Assembly (NCBI GenBank): GCA_029975295.1
Contig: JARKPK010000165.1
Coordinates: forward strand, 1-49,293
Origin: Thermoguttaceae bacterium
Lineage (GTDB): Bacteria; Planctomycetota; Planctomycetia; Pirellulales; Thermoguttaceae
Length of the DNA stretch: 49,293 nt
Direction: 5' to 3'
A model generated the notes under the pieces. That model was not told the origin of the DNA. It saw nothing but the letters and a program-made list of their open reading frames with translations, and made no database searches. Positions 25,554 to 34,580 of this stretch are shown here, piece after piece. How positions within the stretch are numbered: position 1 is the stretch's first letter; every line of letters begins with the position of its first letter. The position numbers and the translations under genes are program-made.

Positions 25554-27572
25554 TCAGGTCGAGGGTCGCGGCTCGGCGCCGCCGAGCGAGTGAACCATCC
25601 GCTTCAACTCGGCGAGCTCGCGATCGTAACCGCCGCAAAGAATCGGAAAACGATACCAGCTTCGCGGATCGAGGTTCTCGTCGTCCAAGTGGAACGACGG
25701 CGCGTAGCGCTCGCGCTTCCATTGATTGCGGCACCACAGCCGAAAGAAGCGATCGACCCAAAGGTGAATCTGTCCAGCCGTGTAGTCCGCGAAGATCGGC
25801 CGGACCGTCCGAAACACCTCGATCGGCGACAGACGGTCGCGAATAGCCGCCCGCTCAATGGCGTCAAGCACGGCATACGGCATCAGGTCATCTTCATCCG
25901 TCTGGTGGCGATCGGGCGGGCGCAACTCGGCTGTCGGCGCCTGCCGCGTCACATCGGCCAATTCGGCAATCGGCCCCAGCGCCTCGGGCCCAGTTGCTTG
26001 AAGCCATCGCAACCATTGCAGCAAGAAGGCCTTGTCGATGCCGGCGATCGGACTGAGCCCCCCGCAGGTGTCGCCGTCCATCGTTGCGTAGCCAACGGCC
26101 GCCTCGCTGCGATTGCTGGTGGCCAGCAACAGCGCGCCCTCGACATTGGCCAAGAGCCAAACACTCGGGCCGCGGGCTCGGGCCTGAATGTTCTGCAAAG
26201 CCGCGTCGTCGCGTTGCCAGTCGAGCGGGCGACCGAGCACCTTCTCCACCGCTTGCACATACCCATCAACGAACTGATCCACGTCGATGATCGAAAACCT
26301 TGCGCCCACGGCCTGCGCCACCCGACGGGCGGCCTCGCGGGTCACTTCGCTGCTGTTCCGCGTTGCCTGATAAACGCAGTGCAAGAGCCGGCCCACCGCT
26401 TCGCGCGGCGACTGAACGCCGCCCAGCCCGTCGATGTGCCTCAATGCGGCCAAAAACCCTTCTCGCCCCAACTCGCGCCAGGCCCACTGCACCATCATGG
26501 CCGAAAGGCACGTCACGGCCGACGAGTCGGCCCCGCCGCTAAGGCTTACGACAAAGCCCTTCGACCGACTTTTGCGCAAATAGTCGAATAAGGCAAGCGG
26601 CACGGCGCGGGCGAACTCCTCGTGCTTCACCCGATCGCTTTGCTCCCAGGCGTCGGCCGTTGGCTGGGCGGGCTCGGGGGGAACCTCGGGCCAGCGAAAT
26701 TCAACCTCCACCTCGTTCGGCGATCGATCGCCTAAACGCGGTTGGTAGCTAACCGACTGCGCCGCGGCCATCCGCGTGGCTTGCACGTCCAACACGGCCG
26801 AGGTCAACACGAAAGGCCGATAGGAAAAACGAGGCCCCAATGCCAAGAGCTTTCCGCCGGAGGCCAAGATCGAACCCCCGTCGTAAATCACGCGTCCGGC
26901 CTCGTTGCCCAAAAGATTCGCGTAAACGTAGCTGAGGTGGAACGCCCGCGATCCCTCGACAACCATCCGTTTGCGGACTTCGTGCTTGCCGAACGCGAAA
27001 TGGCTGGCGCTGGGATTGAGCACGACATCGACAGCCTGTTCGGTCATGGCCGCCGCGGGCCTGCCGGCCACCCAGGCGTCTTCGCAAATCTCGAAACCAA
27101 TCCGCACGCCGCCGCAATGAAACACCAAATCGCCAATCGGATAGTCCGCACCGCCCACGGTGATCGAATCGCGAACGCGAGAAGGCCACGGCTTGAACCA
27201 TCGTGGTTCATAATGAAGTCCGTCGCCCGAAAGGTATCGTTTCGCTGCGAAACCCACAATCGCCCCGTCCACCAACAGACAAGCGCAATTGAACAATGCG
27301 TGCCGATGAAGCAAGGGCAAACCGACGCAGGCGACCAGTCCGCGCGCAGCGGGAGCAACTTCCTGAAGAACCTCCAAGGCGGTTGATTGCACGCCCGAGC
27401 TAAGCAAGGCGTCTTCGCAGCCATAGCCGGTAATGCAAAGCTCCGGCAAGCAAAGCAGCGATATCCCGGCATCGCGGGCGGCTTGAAATGCGCCAACGAT
27501 ATGGGCGGAATTGCCCGACCAATCGAGCGGCGTTTGATTGAGCACCGCGGCGGCGGCGCGAATGCGCGTCAT
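25554..27572 (-). CDS. nadE: Glutamine-dependent NAD+ synthase
   Basis: Converts nicotinic acid adenine dinucleotide to NAD+ with ATP, using ammonia released from glutamine. The 672-residue protein has an N-terminal nitrilase-type glutaminase domain with the catalytic triad visible: Glu44 in LPELCITGYG, Lys111 in GFAAKRYL, Cys163 in GFEICEDAW. The synthetase domain carries the P-loop SLSGGADSSAV (SGGADSS at 345-351), ATSNRSEAAVGYATMDGDTCGGLSPIAG (in outline) and DELMPY-like EDDLMPY. ATG 27572 is chosen because AGGGGG lies 5 nt upstream. It is transcribed alone, convergent to the response regulator. Confidence 0.94.
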   Translation of the reverse strand: MTRIRAAAAVLNQTPLDWSGNSAHIVGAFQAARDAGISLLCLPELCITGYGCEDALLSSGVQSTALEVLQEVAPAARGLVACVGLPLLHRHALFNCACLLVDGAIVGFAAKRYLSGDGLHYEPRWFKPWPSRVRDSITVGGADYPIGDLVFHCGGVRIGFEICEDAWVAGRPAAAMTEQAVDVVLNPSASHFAFGKHEVRKRMVVEGSRAFHLSYVYANLLGNEAGRVIYDGGSILASGGKLLALGPRFSYRPFVLTSAVLDVQATRMAAAQSVSYQPRLGDRSPNEVEVEFRWPEVPPEPAQPTADAWEQSDRVKHEEFARAVPLALFDYLRKSRSKGFVVSLSGGADSSAVTCLSAMMVQWAWRELGREGFLAALRHIDGLGGVQSPREAVGRLLHCVYQATRNSSEVTREAARRVAQAVGARFSIIDVDQFVDGYVQAVEKVLGRPLDWQRDDAALQNIQARARGPSVWLLANVEGALLLATSNRSEAAVGYATMDGDTCGGLSPIAGIDKAFLLQWLRWLQATGPEALGPIAELADVTRQAPTAELRPPDRHQTDEDDLMPYAVLDAIERAAIRDRLSPIEVFRTVRPIFADYTAGQIHLWVDRFFRLWCRNQWKRERYAPSFHLDDENLDPRSWYRFPILCGGYDRELAELKRMVHSLGGAEPRPST

Positions 27573-28233
27573 AAGACCCCCTGTTGTTCGCCACGGGCCC
27601 AACGCAACACTCTGGGGCGTCGGCAGCCATTTGGGCCCATCGCGATGAAGGCACTAACCTGAACAATTGACAGTCCCAACCCGGTGGCCGGCGCAGAGCC
27701 TGATCAGCCGGAATGCCGACTGCACCGCGAATCTATGCATCTTACGACATCGCCTGTGCGGGTTGAAGCGCCCGCACTTTCAGCAAAGAAACCGTTGCAG
27801 AAAGACGCTCGAAGACATCTATCCTCTTCCTAATCTTTCACCGGCAATTCGCCAAAAAATGCCTGGACGGCAACACGCCTTGACGAAGAAACCTCGGGCA
27901 AGGCAGCCGCTTTGGTCGTCTCCCTCCGTCTATCTGGTTCTCCATCGCGAATTTTTGAGCGACTTTGCATTACCGGCAAAAACTCCGAGGGCGAAGCAAG
28001 GCACGATCTTTGTGCCACGGTCGATTCCTTTCTTCGCGTCTGGTTCCGGTTCGAGCCGCGGCAATAACTCAGTTCGAGGGCGCACCGTTGAATGCGCATC
28101 ATAAGGCGATCCGCCCCCTCGGCCGTGCTTCTCGATGCCCGATGTTTCGAATACACTGTCTGAGTCTCGTTGATTCGACAGGAAGAACGCGGCGAAGTCC
28201 TGCCCGTTTGCCCCGTCGGGGGGAGTTGCGCCC
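27573..28233. other. Long divergent intergenic stretch
   Basis: About 661 bases between nadE (minus) and nagA (plus). It includes a 7-bp hairpin GTGCGGG (27756-27762) with CCCGCAC (27771-27777) followed by TTT, and TACACT (28152-28157) as a possible -10 for nagA. The ORFs crossing it lack ribosome binding sites and family features. No gene is supported. Confidence 0.45.
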
Positions 28234-29427
28234 ATGCCGACGCAGACTATCACCGGCCGTCGCTTCGACACAGGCCAACCCGTGCGGCTGCATTGGCGAG
28301 GCAATCGAATCGAGCGCGTCGAGTACCTCCGTTCCGACGAAACCGCACGCCGGTTGCCCTTCCTGGCCCCCGGCCTGTGCGATTTGCAGGTCAACGGTTG
28401 CGCCGGTCGCGAGTTCGCCTCGCCCGAATTGCGTCCCGCCGATGTCCGGGCCGTTGCCGATGCATTGTTGCGCATGGGCGTCACTCGCTTCTGCCCGACA
28501 GTCACCTCGCAATCGCACGACGTAGTCGCCCACGCGCTGGCCACGATCTCCCAAGCATGCCGAGCCGACGCGGATTTGGCCCAGCGGGTTGCCGGAATCC
28601 ACCTCGAAGGGCCCTACATCTCCGCTGCCGATGGCCCCCGCGGGGCGCATCCCAGGCAGCATATCCGTCCTCCTGATTGGGACGAGTTCGTTCGTTGGCA
28701 AGCATTGGCCGACAACCGCATCGTTCTAGCAACGATCTCGCCCGAGTACCCGTCGTCGCCCGAGTTCGTGCGGCGGGCCACGGCCGCAGGCGTCATTGTT
28801 GCCTTGGGCCACTTGTCGGCAACGCGCGACCAGATTAGCGCAGCGGTCGATGCCGGGGCGACGCTTTGCACGCACCTGGGCAATGGCGCGCACCCCACAC
28901 TTCCGCGCCATCCGAACTACCTTTGGGATCAGCTCGCCGAAGATCGACTGACGGCCGGCTTGATCGCCGACGGGTTCCACCTGCCCGATGAAGTGCTCAA
29001 GGTGTTCCTTCGCGCCAAGCAGCCGGAGCGTTGTTTCCTTGTCAGCGACATGGCGGCCCAAGCGGGATTGCCTCCGGGCCGTTATCGTGGAGGCTTGTGC
29101 GAGGTCGAATTGCTGCCTGAAGGAAAGCTCGTCATTGCCGGCCAGCAGCAACTCCTCGCCGGCGCGGCGGCGGCGCTGGGGGTTGGAATCGCCCGAGTCA
29201 TGCGCGCCGCCGGCCTAACGCTTGGCGAGGCCGTTCGATTGGCGTGCCACCATCCCCGGCGAATCGTCGGACTTCTGACGGCAGAATTCACGCCCGGCGA
29301 TCCGGCGGAATGGGTTCTGTTCCGCGTCAATCTCTCCAGTTCGGACAACCGTGGCCTATTTGCCGTTGAGCAGGTGGTCGTCGACGGCCGTCTCGTCTTG
29401 CCGGAAACATCCACAACGCCAGCATAA
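28234..29427 (+). CDS. nagA: N-acetylglucosamine-6-phosphate deacetylase
   Basis: Removes acetate from N-acetylglucosamine 6-phosphate, in amino-sugar recycling or breakdown; an amidohydrolase-superfamily TIM barrel. The 397 residues follow the Escherichia coli NagA pattern closely: PGLCDLQVNGCAGREF (E. coli has DVQLNGCGG), GIHLEGPYIS with the metal-binding Glu, GHLSATRDQ and CTHLGNGAH with the two histidines, ADGFHLPDEV, and VSDMAAQAG with the catalytic Asp. A GGGGGGAG ribosome binding site lies 8 nt before the ATG. No glucosamine-6-phosphate deaminase (nagB) is adjacent. The family assignment is firm; the exact acetylated sugar phosphate is inferred. Confidence 0.88.
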   Translation: MPTQTITGRRFDTGQPVRLHWRGNRIERVEYLRSDETARRLPFLAPGLCDLQVNGCAGREFASPELRPADVRAVADALLRMGVTRFCPTVTSQSHDVVAHALATISQACRADADLAQRVAGIHLEGPYISAADGPRGAHPRQHIRPPDWDEFVRWQALADNRIVLATISPEYPSSPEFVRRATAAGVIVALGHLSATRDQISAAVDAGATLCTHLGNGAHPTLPRHPNYLWDQLAEDRLTAGLIADGFHLPDEVLKVFLRAKQPERCFLVSDMAAQAGLPPGRYRGGLCEVELLPEGKLVIAGQQQLLAGAAAALGVGIARVMRAAGLTLGEAVRLACHHPRRIVGLLTAEFTPGDPAEWVLFRVNLSSSDNRGLFAVEQVVVDGRLVLPETSTTPA

Positions 29428-29600
29428 ATGACTCAGCAACGTCGACAACCGTAAGAATCGCATCCGAGAGCGTCTCAAGGGCGACAGTCAATCGGCTGCA
29501 CCACAGTATCACCAACCCAACGAGCTCGGCATTCGTCGGAAAATCGGGCCTTTGCGTAGCCCCCGCGATTGGCCAAAAGCCAACGAGCAGCAGGGGTGGG

Positions 29601-29628
29601 TTGCACGGCGGCGTTCCACGAGCATAAT
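29601..29628 (+). promoter_or_regulatory. Probable promoter of purE
   Basis: TTGCAC (29601-29606), a 16-base spacer and CATAAT (29623-29628). The -10 matches 5 of 6. The start codon is about 60 bases further on. Confidence 0.42.
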
Positions 29629-29690
29629 ACCCCCGACAGAAAACGCAAACCGGACTGCCGATCGGTCCCCATTAAACCGGAGCGAGAACC

Positions 29691-30206
29691 ATGCCCGAAA
29701 GCAGCACAGCCGTTGTAGCGATCATCATGGGAAGCGACAGCGACTGGCCAAAGATCAAGCCGGCCGCTGCCGCACTGGAGGAGTTCGGCGTACCCTACGA
29801 AGTGCGCGTAATGAGCGCGCACCGCACCCCGGCTTTGGTTCAGCAGTACTCGACGATGGCCGCCGCCCGCGGCCTGAAGGTCCTGCTTGCCGCTGCGGGC
29901 GGGGCGGCGCACCTGGCCGGCGTGATCGCAGCGCATACGACCTTGCCGGTAATCGGCATTCCGGTCGCCACGGAGTTGGCCGGCGGGCTCGATTCGCTGC
30001 TGTCGATGGTGCAGATGCCGGGCGACGTGCCCGTTGCGACGGTCGCTGTCGGCGGCGGTGGGCCTCGCAACGCGGGCCTATTCGCCGTCGAGATCTTGGC
30101 ACTGAGCAATCCGTCGCTCCAAGAACGCTTGAAAGAGTTCAAGCACCGACTCGTCGAGAAGGTCTCGGAAAAAGACGCTGCCCTACAAGCCCAACTCGGC
30201 AAGTGA
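29691..30206 (+). CDS. purE: N5-carboxyaminoimidazole ribonucleotide mutase
   Basis: Moves the carboxyl group of N5-CAIR to carbon 4 in purine synthesis. The 171 residues contain the diagnostic motifs: IIMGSDSDWPKI at the substrate phosphate loop, VMSAHRTP with the catalytic His, LLAAAGGAAHLAGVIAAHT and VAVGGGGPRNAGLFAVEIL. This is the class I (bacterial) form. purK, its usual partner, is not adjacent. The ATG follows GGAGCGAG. A strong intrinsic terminator lies about 85 bases after the stop, so it is probably a single-gene unit. Confidence 0.94.
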   Translation: MPESSTAVVAIIMGSDSDWPKIKPAAAALEEFGVPYEVRVMSAHRTPALVQQYSTMAAARGLKVLLAAAGGAAHLAGVIAAHTTLPVIGIPVATELAGGLDSLLSMVQMPGDVPVATVAVGGGGPRNAGLFAVEILALSNPSLQERLKEFKHRLVEKVSEKDAALQAQLGK

Positions 30207-30290
30207 CCGAATCGGGCAGCCGCCGACCCAACCGCCGCGATTGCCGTAGCATCGTCGCCTCTGTGCGGTCGTCGCCGATCCCCCTTGGCC

Positions 30291-30314
30291 CCCCACTTCA
30301 ACCTGTGGGGTTTT
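30291..30314 (+). terminator. Intrinsic terminator of purE
   Basis: CCCCAC (30291-30296) pairs with GTGGGG (30305-30310) across an 8-base loop and is followed at once by TTTT. Confidence 0.65.
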
Positions 30315-30436
30315 CCGCCGTTGAGGTGATCGGGGAAACGTTCAACAACCTGGACCTGTTGGCGTCGCCCACAACTGCTGTGCAGCGGCTTGGCCCAGTC
30401 TTCGTATTCGCGTGCGTGTTTTCTGCGATTGTCGCG

Positions 30437-30514
30437 CTGTGCGAAGCCGGGCTGGGCAAGGGCGTTTTGCTCGATCACCCGTTTGCGTCCCTCGACCAAC
30501 CCGGCCTCGCACAG
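30437..30514. repeat. Imperfect 19-bp inverted repeat with a 40-base spacer
   Basis: CTGTGCGAAGCCGGGCTGG (30437-30455) and CCAACCCGGCCTCGCACAG (30496-30514) are complementary at 17 of 19 positions. Further pairing (AGGG with CCCT) extends into the spacer, giving a possible hairpin of about 84 nt. It lies in a non-coding gap with no T tract on either side. Confidence 0.6.
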
Positions 30515-30691
30515 AGCTGCCCGCGGTTGACGGCGCCTCCCGCGGTCGCGTGTTGACTGCGAATCGTTGCACCGACTCCTTTCTCGCCTTTTTTGGGCAA
30601 GCATTGACAACAACTCAATCGCCCGACTTCGCCGACCCACCGGGTTGTCGTCAACGACCCATCCCACAGAACCCGCGGGCGGAGCGTGCCC

Positions 30692-30725
30692 GACCGGCCC
30701 TGGCTCCTTTCGGGCCGGGCCGGTC
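30692..30725. repeat. 9-bp palindromic hairpin
   Basis: GACCGGCCC (30692-30700) and GGGCCGGTC (30717-30725) are perfect inverted repeats 41 bases downstream of the minus-strand small secreted protein gene. No T tract follows on either strand. Confidence 0.5.
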
Positions 30726-30766
30726 AGACTGGTCCACTCGAGCAACACTGGCCGTCGTAGAACGAC

Positions 30767-31105
30767 TCAGAAATCAATCCCCAAATACAGCCCCGGTCGG
30801 CTATAGTAGAAGCCGGCATGGGGTTGCGGCCGCACAACGCACGGAGGGGCAACGTAAACCGGCACGGCCGTCACCGGACGGCTGACCACCACCGGCACCG
30901 GTCGATAGACATGAACAGGCTTCGCCACGTGCCGATAGATCGGCGCCACTTGCTGATGCCGATTGACCTCGACGTAGGTCGAGCGGTAGTAATTCGGCCG
31001 AGAAACCTCGTGGTAGTGGCTGCGGTAGTATTGATCGGCCGTCGCCTGGGAGGCCGAACCGATCAGACAAACAGGAACAAACAGGAGAGACAGCCAGCGA
31101 TTCAT
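30767..31105 (-). CDS. Small secreted Tyr/Val/Pro/Arg-rich protein, unknown function
   Basis: A 112-residue protein with a clear signal peptide (MNRWLSLLFVPVCLIGSASQATA, cleavage after about residue 23). The mature part is unusual: it is rich in Tyr, Val, Pro, Arg and His with dipeptide patterns such as YYRS, VYRPVPVVV and VPVYVAPP, and it ends FYYSRPGLYLGIDF. It has only one cysteine after the signal and no recognised domain. AAAGGAATGG precedes the ATG. It stands alone between non-coding gaps. Short exported Tyr/Pro/Val-rich proteins of this kind occur in planctomycetes, but I cannot assign a role; cell-surface or matrix structure is a guess. Confidence 0.72.
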   Translation of the reverse strand: MNRWLSLLFVPVCLIGSASQATADQYYRSHYHEVSRPNYYRSTYVEVNRHQQVAPIYRHVAKPVHVYRPVPVVVSRPVTAVPVYVAPPCVVRPQPHAGFYYSRPGLYLGIDF

Positions 31106-31476
31106 CGTTCCATTCCTTTCGCTTCGGGAGGGCGGGATTCACGCGTCGAACGGATGCCGCGGCTGGATCGCTCGCATTCGACGCCAACGATTCAATTGTT
31201 TGAGCAATTGGCGCGCCAAAAAACGAGCGTTCTTCAACTTGTTTCCCTAAAATCACTTAGAACAACGGATGATAAACAAGCAAGCGAAAAGACAGGGACT
31301 GTGTACTCAAATGGACTGCTGGTGTGTCAATAACGCAGCGCCTGTGTTGCGCCGCGTCAGCAACAGTGCCACGTCCCAAGGCAGTTGCGACCGGCAAGAC
31401 AATGGCTGCGGCTCCCCTCGGAACAACAATGCTCGGGGCCGGACGGCCCGATGAAACCAGTGCCTACGGACGATCA
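31106..31476. other. Divergent intergenic stretch
   Basis: About 371 bases between the small secreted protein (minus) and trmL (plus). It has a perfect 12-bp palindrome TTGGCGCGCCAA at 31208-31219, next to CAATTG repeated twice (31193-31210). The trmL frame is open from 31324, but that part is not conserved-looking. No gene is supported. Confidence 0.4.
31208..31219. promoter_or_regulatory. 12-bp perfect palindrome, possible operator
   Basis: TTGGCGCGCCAA lies about 100 bases upstream of the small secreted protein start and overlaps the second of two CAATTG copies. A palindrome in a divergent promoter region may be a regulator site; this is only a suggestion. Confidence 0.2.
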
Positions 31477-31965
31477 ATGGAAGATCACCAATCACAGCCT
31501 TGGCTGCACATCGTGCTCTACCGCCCCGAGATTCCCTACAATGCGGGCAACGCAGGCCGAACATGCGTCGCTTTGGGGGCCAAGCTCTGGATGGTTCGCC
31601 CGCTGGGCTTCACCATCGACAGCAAGCACATCCGACGGGCGGGCCTGGATTATTGGAAGCACCTCGACTACCAAGTCGTCGACGACTGGCCGCAGCTCTG
31701 CTCGCTGCTGCCGCCTGAACGGATGTGGTTCTTCACCAAGCGAGCGCAACGCCCGCACATCCAGGCCCAATTTGCGCGCGGCGACGTGTTGGTGTTTGGC
31801 AGCGAGTCGAGCGGGCTGCCCGAGGAGATCCTGAGCACTTCACCGGCGCACTGCCTGCGATTGCCGATGCGTCCGGTGGTTCGCAGCCTGAATTTGGCCG
31901 TCAGCGTCGGCGTGGCCGCCTACGAGGCGTGGCGGCAGTTGGGCGGCACTAGCGAAATCCGCTGA
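31477..31965 (+). CDS. trmL: tRNA (cytidine/uridine-34-2'-O)-methyltransferase
   Basis: Methylates the ribose of the wobble base of certain leucine tRNAs using S-adenosylmethionine. The 162 residues form a SPOUT domain of normal TrmL length: LYRPEIPYNAGNAGRTC (14-30, canonical P-x-N-x-GN), LVFGSESSGLPEEI and LRLPMRPVVRSLNLAVSVGVAAYEAWRQ (in outline), which makes the trefoil knot and cofactor site. ATG 31477 is chosen from domain boundaries; its ribosome binding site (CGGACGA) is weak, and an upstream ATG at 31429 in the same frame is possible. It converges on the YmdB-like gene. Confidence 0.9.
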   Translation: MEDHQSQPWLHIVLYRPEIPYNAGNAGRTCVALGAKLWMVRPLGFTIDSKHIRRAGLDYWKHLDYQVVDDWPQLCSLLPPERMWFFTKRAQRPHIQAQFARGDVLVFGSESSGLPEEILSTSPAHCLRLPMRPVVRSLNLAVSVGVAAYEAWRQLGGTSEIR

Positions 31966-32077
31966 TCTGCGTGCGTTCCCGGAACGCCCTCTTGCCGTTC
32001 GACGGTGTCCCGCGTCGGACGATTCATGGGACAAACGCTGTGCGGCGTTTCGCCGATTATGCGCGCAACGCACCCGC

Positions 32078-32911
32078 TCAACCGCCGGCGGCCATAGCAC
32101 CGTCGAGATCAACAGCCACCCGCCACACACCCTGCGCGCGGCCCGAAAGATCGTTCACTTCCACAATGGTGCCGTGCAGACGAACATCACCACTGGCCAC
32201 CTCAAAATGGGTAGGGGTGAAGGTCAGAGCAGCTTCCCGAACGCGATCGATGCGACGGCCGAGAATGCTGTGATGCGGCCCGGTCATGCCGACATCGCAT
32301 TGGAACGCCGTGCCGCCGGGCAAGACTTGTTCGTCGGCCGTAACGACATGGGTATGAGTGCCCAGCACGGCGCTCACTCTTCCATCGAGATACCGGCCCA
32401 TCAACTGCTTGTCGCTGGTGGCTTCGGCGTGGAAATCGACCAATGCGAAACGTCCATCCCAAGCAGGCAGATCCAAATCGTTTGCCGAGACGCGACACGC
32501 CTCGGCCAGAAGCCGATCGGCGGCGCGAAACGGGCAATCGACCGGCGGCATGAATGTTCGCCCGAGCAGGCAGCACACCAAAACGCGATGGCCGGCCGCG
32601 GTCGTTGCCACGACCCATGATCGCCCAGGCGCCTCGGGCGGGTAGTTGCCCGGACGGACAATCGGCTCTGAAGCCAATAACGGCATGATTTCACGGCGTC
32701 GATAAACGTGGTCGCCCATCGTCAAAACGTCGATCTCTGCCTGCCGCAGGGCGGTGTAGATTTCAGGCGTCAGTCCGGAACCGCCGGCAGCGTTTTCCGC
32801 GTTGGCAACAACCAGGTCGAGCCTTTCTCGCTTGCGGAGCATCGGCACAACGCGCGAGCAGACGGTGCGCCCCGGGCCGCCCACGATGTCGCCGATGAGC
32901 ATCATTCGCAT
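32078..32911 (-). CDS. YmdB-family (TIGR00282) metallophosphoesterase with Asn-to-Asp change
   Basis: Family members hydrolyse 2',3'-cyclic nucleotides or related phosphodiesters with a two-metal centre and affect development in Bacillus. The 277 residues show the ligand set: Asp8 (GDIVGGPGR), Glu39/Asn40 (NAENAAGGSGLTPE), His161 (VDFHAEATSDKQ) and His186/His188 (GTHTHV). The motif normally written GNH is GDH here (Asp67-His68 in TMGDHVYRRRE). An Asp could still bind metal. AGGGGGTG lies 6 nt before the ATG. The real substrate is not known for this group. rny, a frequent neighbour elsewhere, is not present. Confidence 0.85.
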   Translation of the reverse strand: MRMMLIGDIVGGPGRTVCSRVVPMLRKRERLDLVVANAENAAGGSGLTPEIYTALRQAEIDVLTMGDHVYRRREIMPLLASEPIVRPGNYPPEAPGRSWVVATTAAGHRVLVCCLLGRTFMPPVDCPFRAADRLLAEACRVSANDLDLPAWDGRFALVDFHAEATSDKQLMGRYLDGRVSAVLGTHTHVVTADEQVLPGGTAFQCDVGMTGPHHSILGRRIDRVREAALTFTPTHFEVASGDVRLHGTIVEVNDLSGRAQGVWRVAVDLDGAMAAGG

Positions 32912-33365
32912 TCAATCACCCCCTGCAACATCACGACGACTACGCTTCCCCGACTATAACCGCGCATTCTGTTTGGAAAAGCAGCACGCTCTTCGGCAGC
33001 GCCGACAAGCGGCAAAGCGAGCTCACCGAAGCCAACACAACGCCGAATGGAAACGACCGATAACGACGCAGGCGTTCAATACGATCGGCGATCAAGGCCG
33101 CTCCACGATTGCCTCGACACCGCCGCCGCACCTGCGGGCGCGATTGTTTTCAACGAATCCGCGGAAAACGGGAAGCAGCCGCAGCGGGTAAAACGCACAA
33201 TGGGCCGCTTCGGCGCAACGGCGGCCGCTTTGCTCATTGTGCAGACCAGTTCCGACAATCCGACGGCTGCCGACCGTTCCCGACGCCCGAATCCCACCGG
33301 CGGCCGGGCGACAAGCATCGTCCCGCCGGCCCGCATGGCGACGAAAGCGTCCTCGGCAATGAGCA
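32912..33365. other. Intergenic stretch downstream of argG
   Basis: About 454 bases between argG and the YmdB-like gene, both minus-strand. A 102-codon minus frame (33076-33384) overlaps the argG end but has no ribosome binding site or recognisable fold, so it is not called. Otherwise I see nothing. Confidence 0.4.
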
Positions 33366-34580
33366 TCAGAACGACCGTGGCCACACGCGAGCCTGAACAC
33401 GGCTCGGCAGTCCTTGAATCCGCAAGAAGCCCTCGGCATCGGTTTGGTTGTAGCTTCCACCGCCTTCCATTGTGGCAATGCCTTCGTCGTAGAGGCTGTT
33501 CGGGCTGCTCCGCCCGGCGACGGTGATGTTCCCCTTGTAAAGGCTGAGCACGGCCTCGCCGTTGACCGGTTTTTGGGCCTCCCGAATCATGGCCATCAGC
33601 GCATCCATCTTGGCATGATACCAGAAACCGTAGTACACCATTTCCGCAACCTCGGGGCTGAGCCGATCGCGCAAATGGGTGAGGTCGCGGTCGAGGGTCA
33701 ACTGCTCGACGATGCGATGAGCCGTGTACAACAAGGTCATGCCCGGGGCCTCGTACACACCGCGGCTCTTCATGCCGACAAAACGGTTTTCGACCATGTC
33801 GATCCGCCCGATCGCGTTGCGCCCGCCGATCCGATTCAGCTCTTTCACCAATTCAGCGGCCGACAATCGCCGGCCATTGACGGCCGTTGGAACGCCCGAC
33901 TCGAACGCCACCGTCACCTGCTCGGGCTTGTCCGGGGCCTGCTGCGGCGAAACGGTCATGCCGAATTCAACCAGTTCGCATCCATTCACCGACAAATCTT
34001 CCAACCGCCCCGCCTCATAACTGATATGCAGGCAGTTCTCGTCCGAACTGTACGGCTTCGACGCCGTCGCTTTGACCGGAATGTTTCGCTGGCGACAGAA
34101 CTCGATCATCTCACTCCGCCCGGGGAACTGGCGGCGAAACTCCTCGATGCGCCACGGAGCGATTACGGCCATGCTCGGCTGAAGAGCGTCGGCCGCCAAC
34201 TGGAACCGGCATTGGTCGTTGCCTTTGCCCGTGGCGCCGTGGGCGAAGGCCTCGGCGCCCACCTCGCGCGCCACTTGCAGACACACTTTGGTGATCAGCG
34301 GTCGAGCGATCGAGGTGCCCAACAAGTACACGCCCTCATACTTAGCCTGCCATTGCATCACCGGAAACGCCAAGTCGCGGCACAGTTCTTCCTGGGCGTC
34401 GATGATGCGGGCCGACTTCGCCCCAACATTCTTGGCCTTCTCCAAAATCGCCTGGCGGTCTTCGCAGGGTTGCCCCAGATCAACGTAAACCGCATGCACC
34501 TCGTAACCTCGCTCGATCAGCCAACCAAGAATCACCGATGTATCCAGACCGCCGGAATAAGCCAGTACGCAGCTCGGCAT
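33366..34580 (-). CDS. argG: Argininosuccinate synthase
   Basis: Joins citrulline and aspartate with ATP to form argininosuccinate, the penultimate step of arginine synthesis. The 404 residues begin with the PP-loop VLAYSGGLDTSVI (5-17) and continue with GTSIARPLI, HGATGKGNDQCRFQ and the C-terminal region NRIGGRNAIGRIDMVENRFVG and KSRGVYEAPG, all standard. The length is normal. GGAAAGG lies about 8 nt before the ATG. argH and argF are not in the window, so the arginine genes are scattered. Confidence 0.96.
   Translation of the reverse strand: MPSCVLAYSGGLDTSVILGWLIERGYEVHAVYVDLGQPCEDRQAILEKAKNVGAKSARIIDAQEELCRDLAFPVMQWQAKYEGVYLLGTSIARPLITKVCLQVAREVGAEAFAHGATGKGNDQCRFQLAADALQPSMAVIAPWRIEEFRRQFPGRSEMIEFCRQRNIPVKATASKPYSSDENCLHISYEAGRLEDLSVNGCELVEFGMTVSPQQAPDKPEQVTVAFESGVPTAVNGRRLSAAELVKELNRIGGRNAIGRIDMVENRFVGMKSRGVYEAPGMTLLYTAHRIVEQLTLDRDLTHLRDRLSPEVAEMVYYGFWYHAKMDALMAMIREAQKPVNGEAVLSLYKGNITVAGRSSPNSLYDEGIATMEGGGSYNQTDAEGFLRIQGLPSRVQARVWPRSF

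Larger units (their letters stand above)
30207..30766. other. Intergenic stretch with terminator and inverted repeats
   Basis: About 560 bases. Contains the purE terminator (30291-30314), a long imperfect inverted repeat (30437-30514), a TTGACA at 30604 without a matching -10, and a 9-bp palindromic hairpin (30692-30725). No protein gene is supported. Confidence 0.5.

Noticed and set aside
28040-28085. tRNA-like GGTTCGAG stretch
   Set aside because: The flanking bases do not form a T stem, and no acceptor, D or anticodon arms can be placed.
33076-33384. 102-codon minus frame overlapping the end of argG
   Set aside because: No ribosome binding site, no conserved pattern, and it begins inside argG in another frame; kept only as a remark in the intergenic entry.
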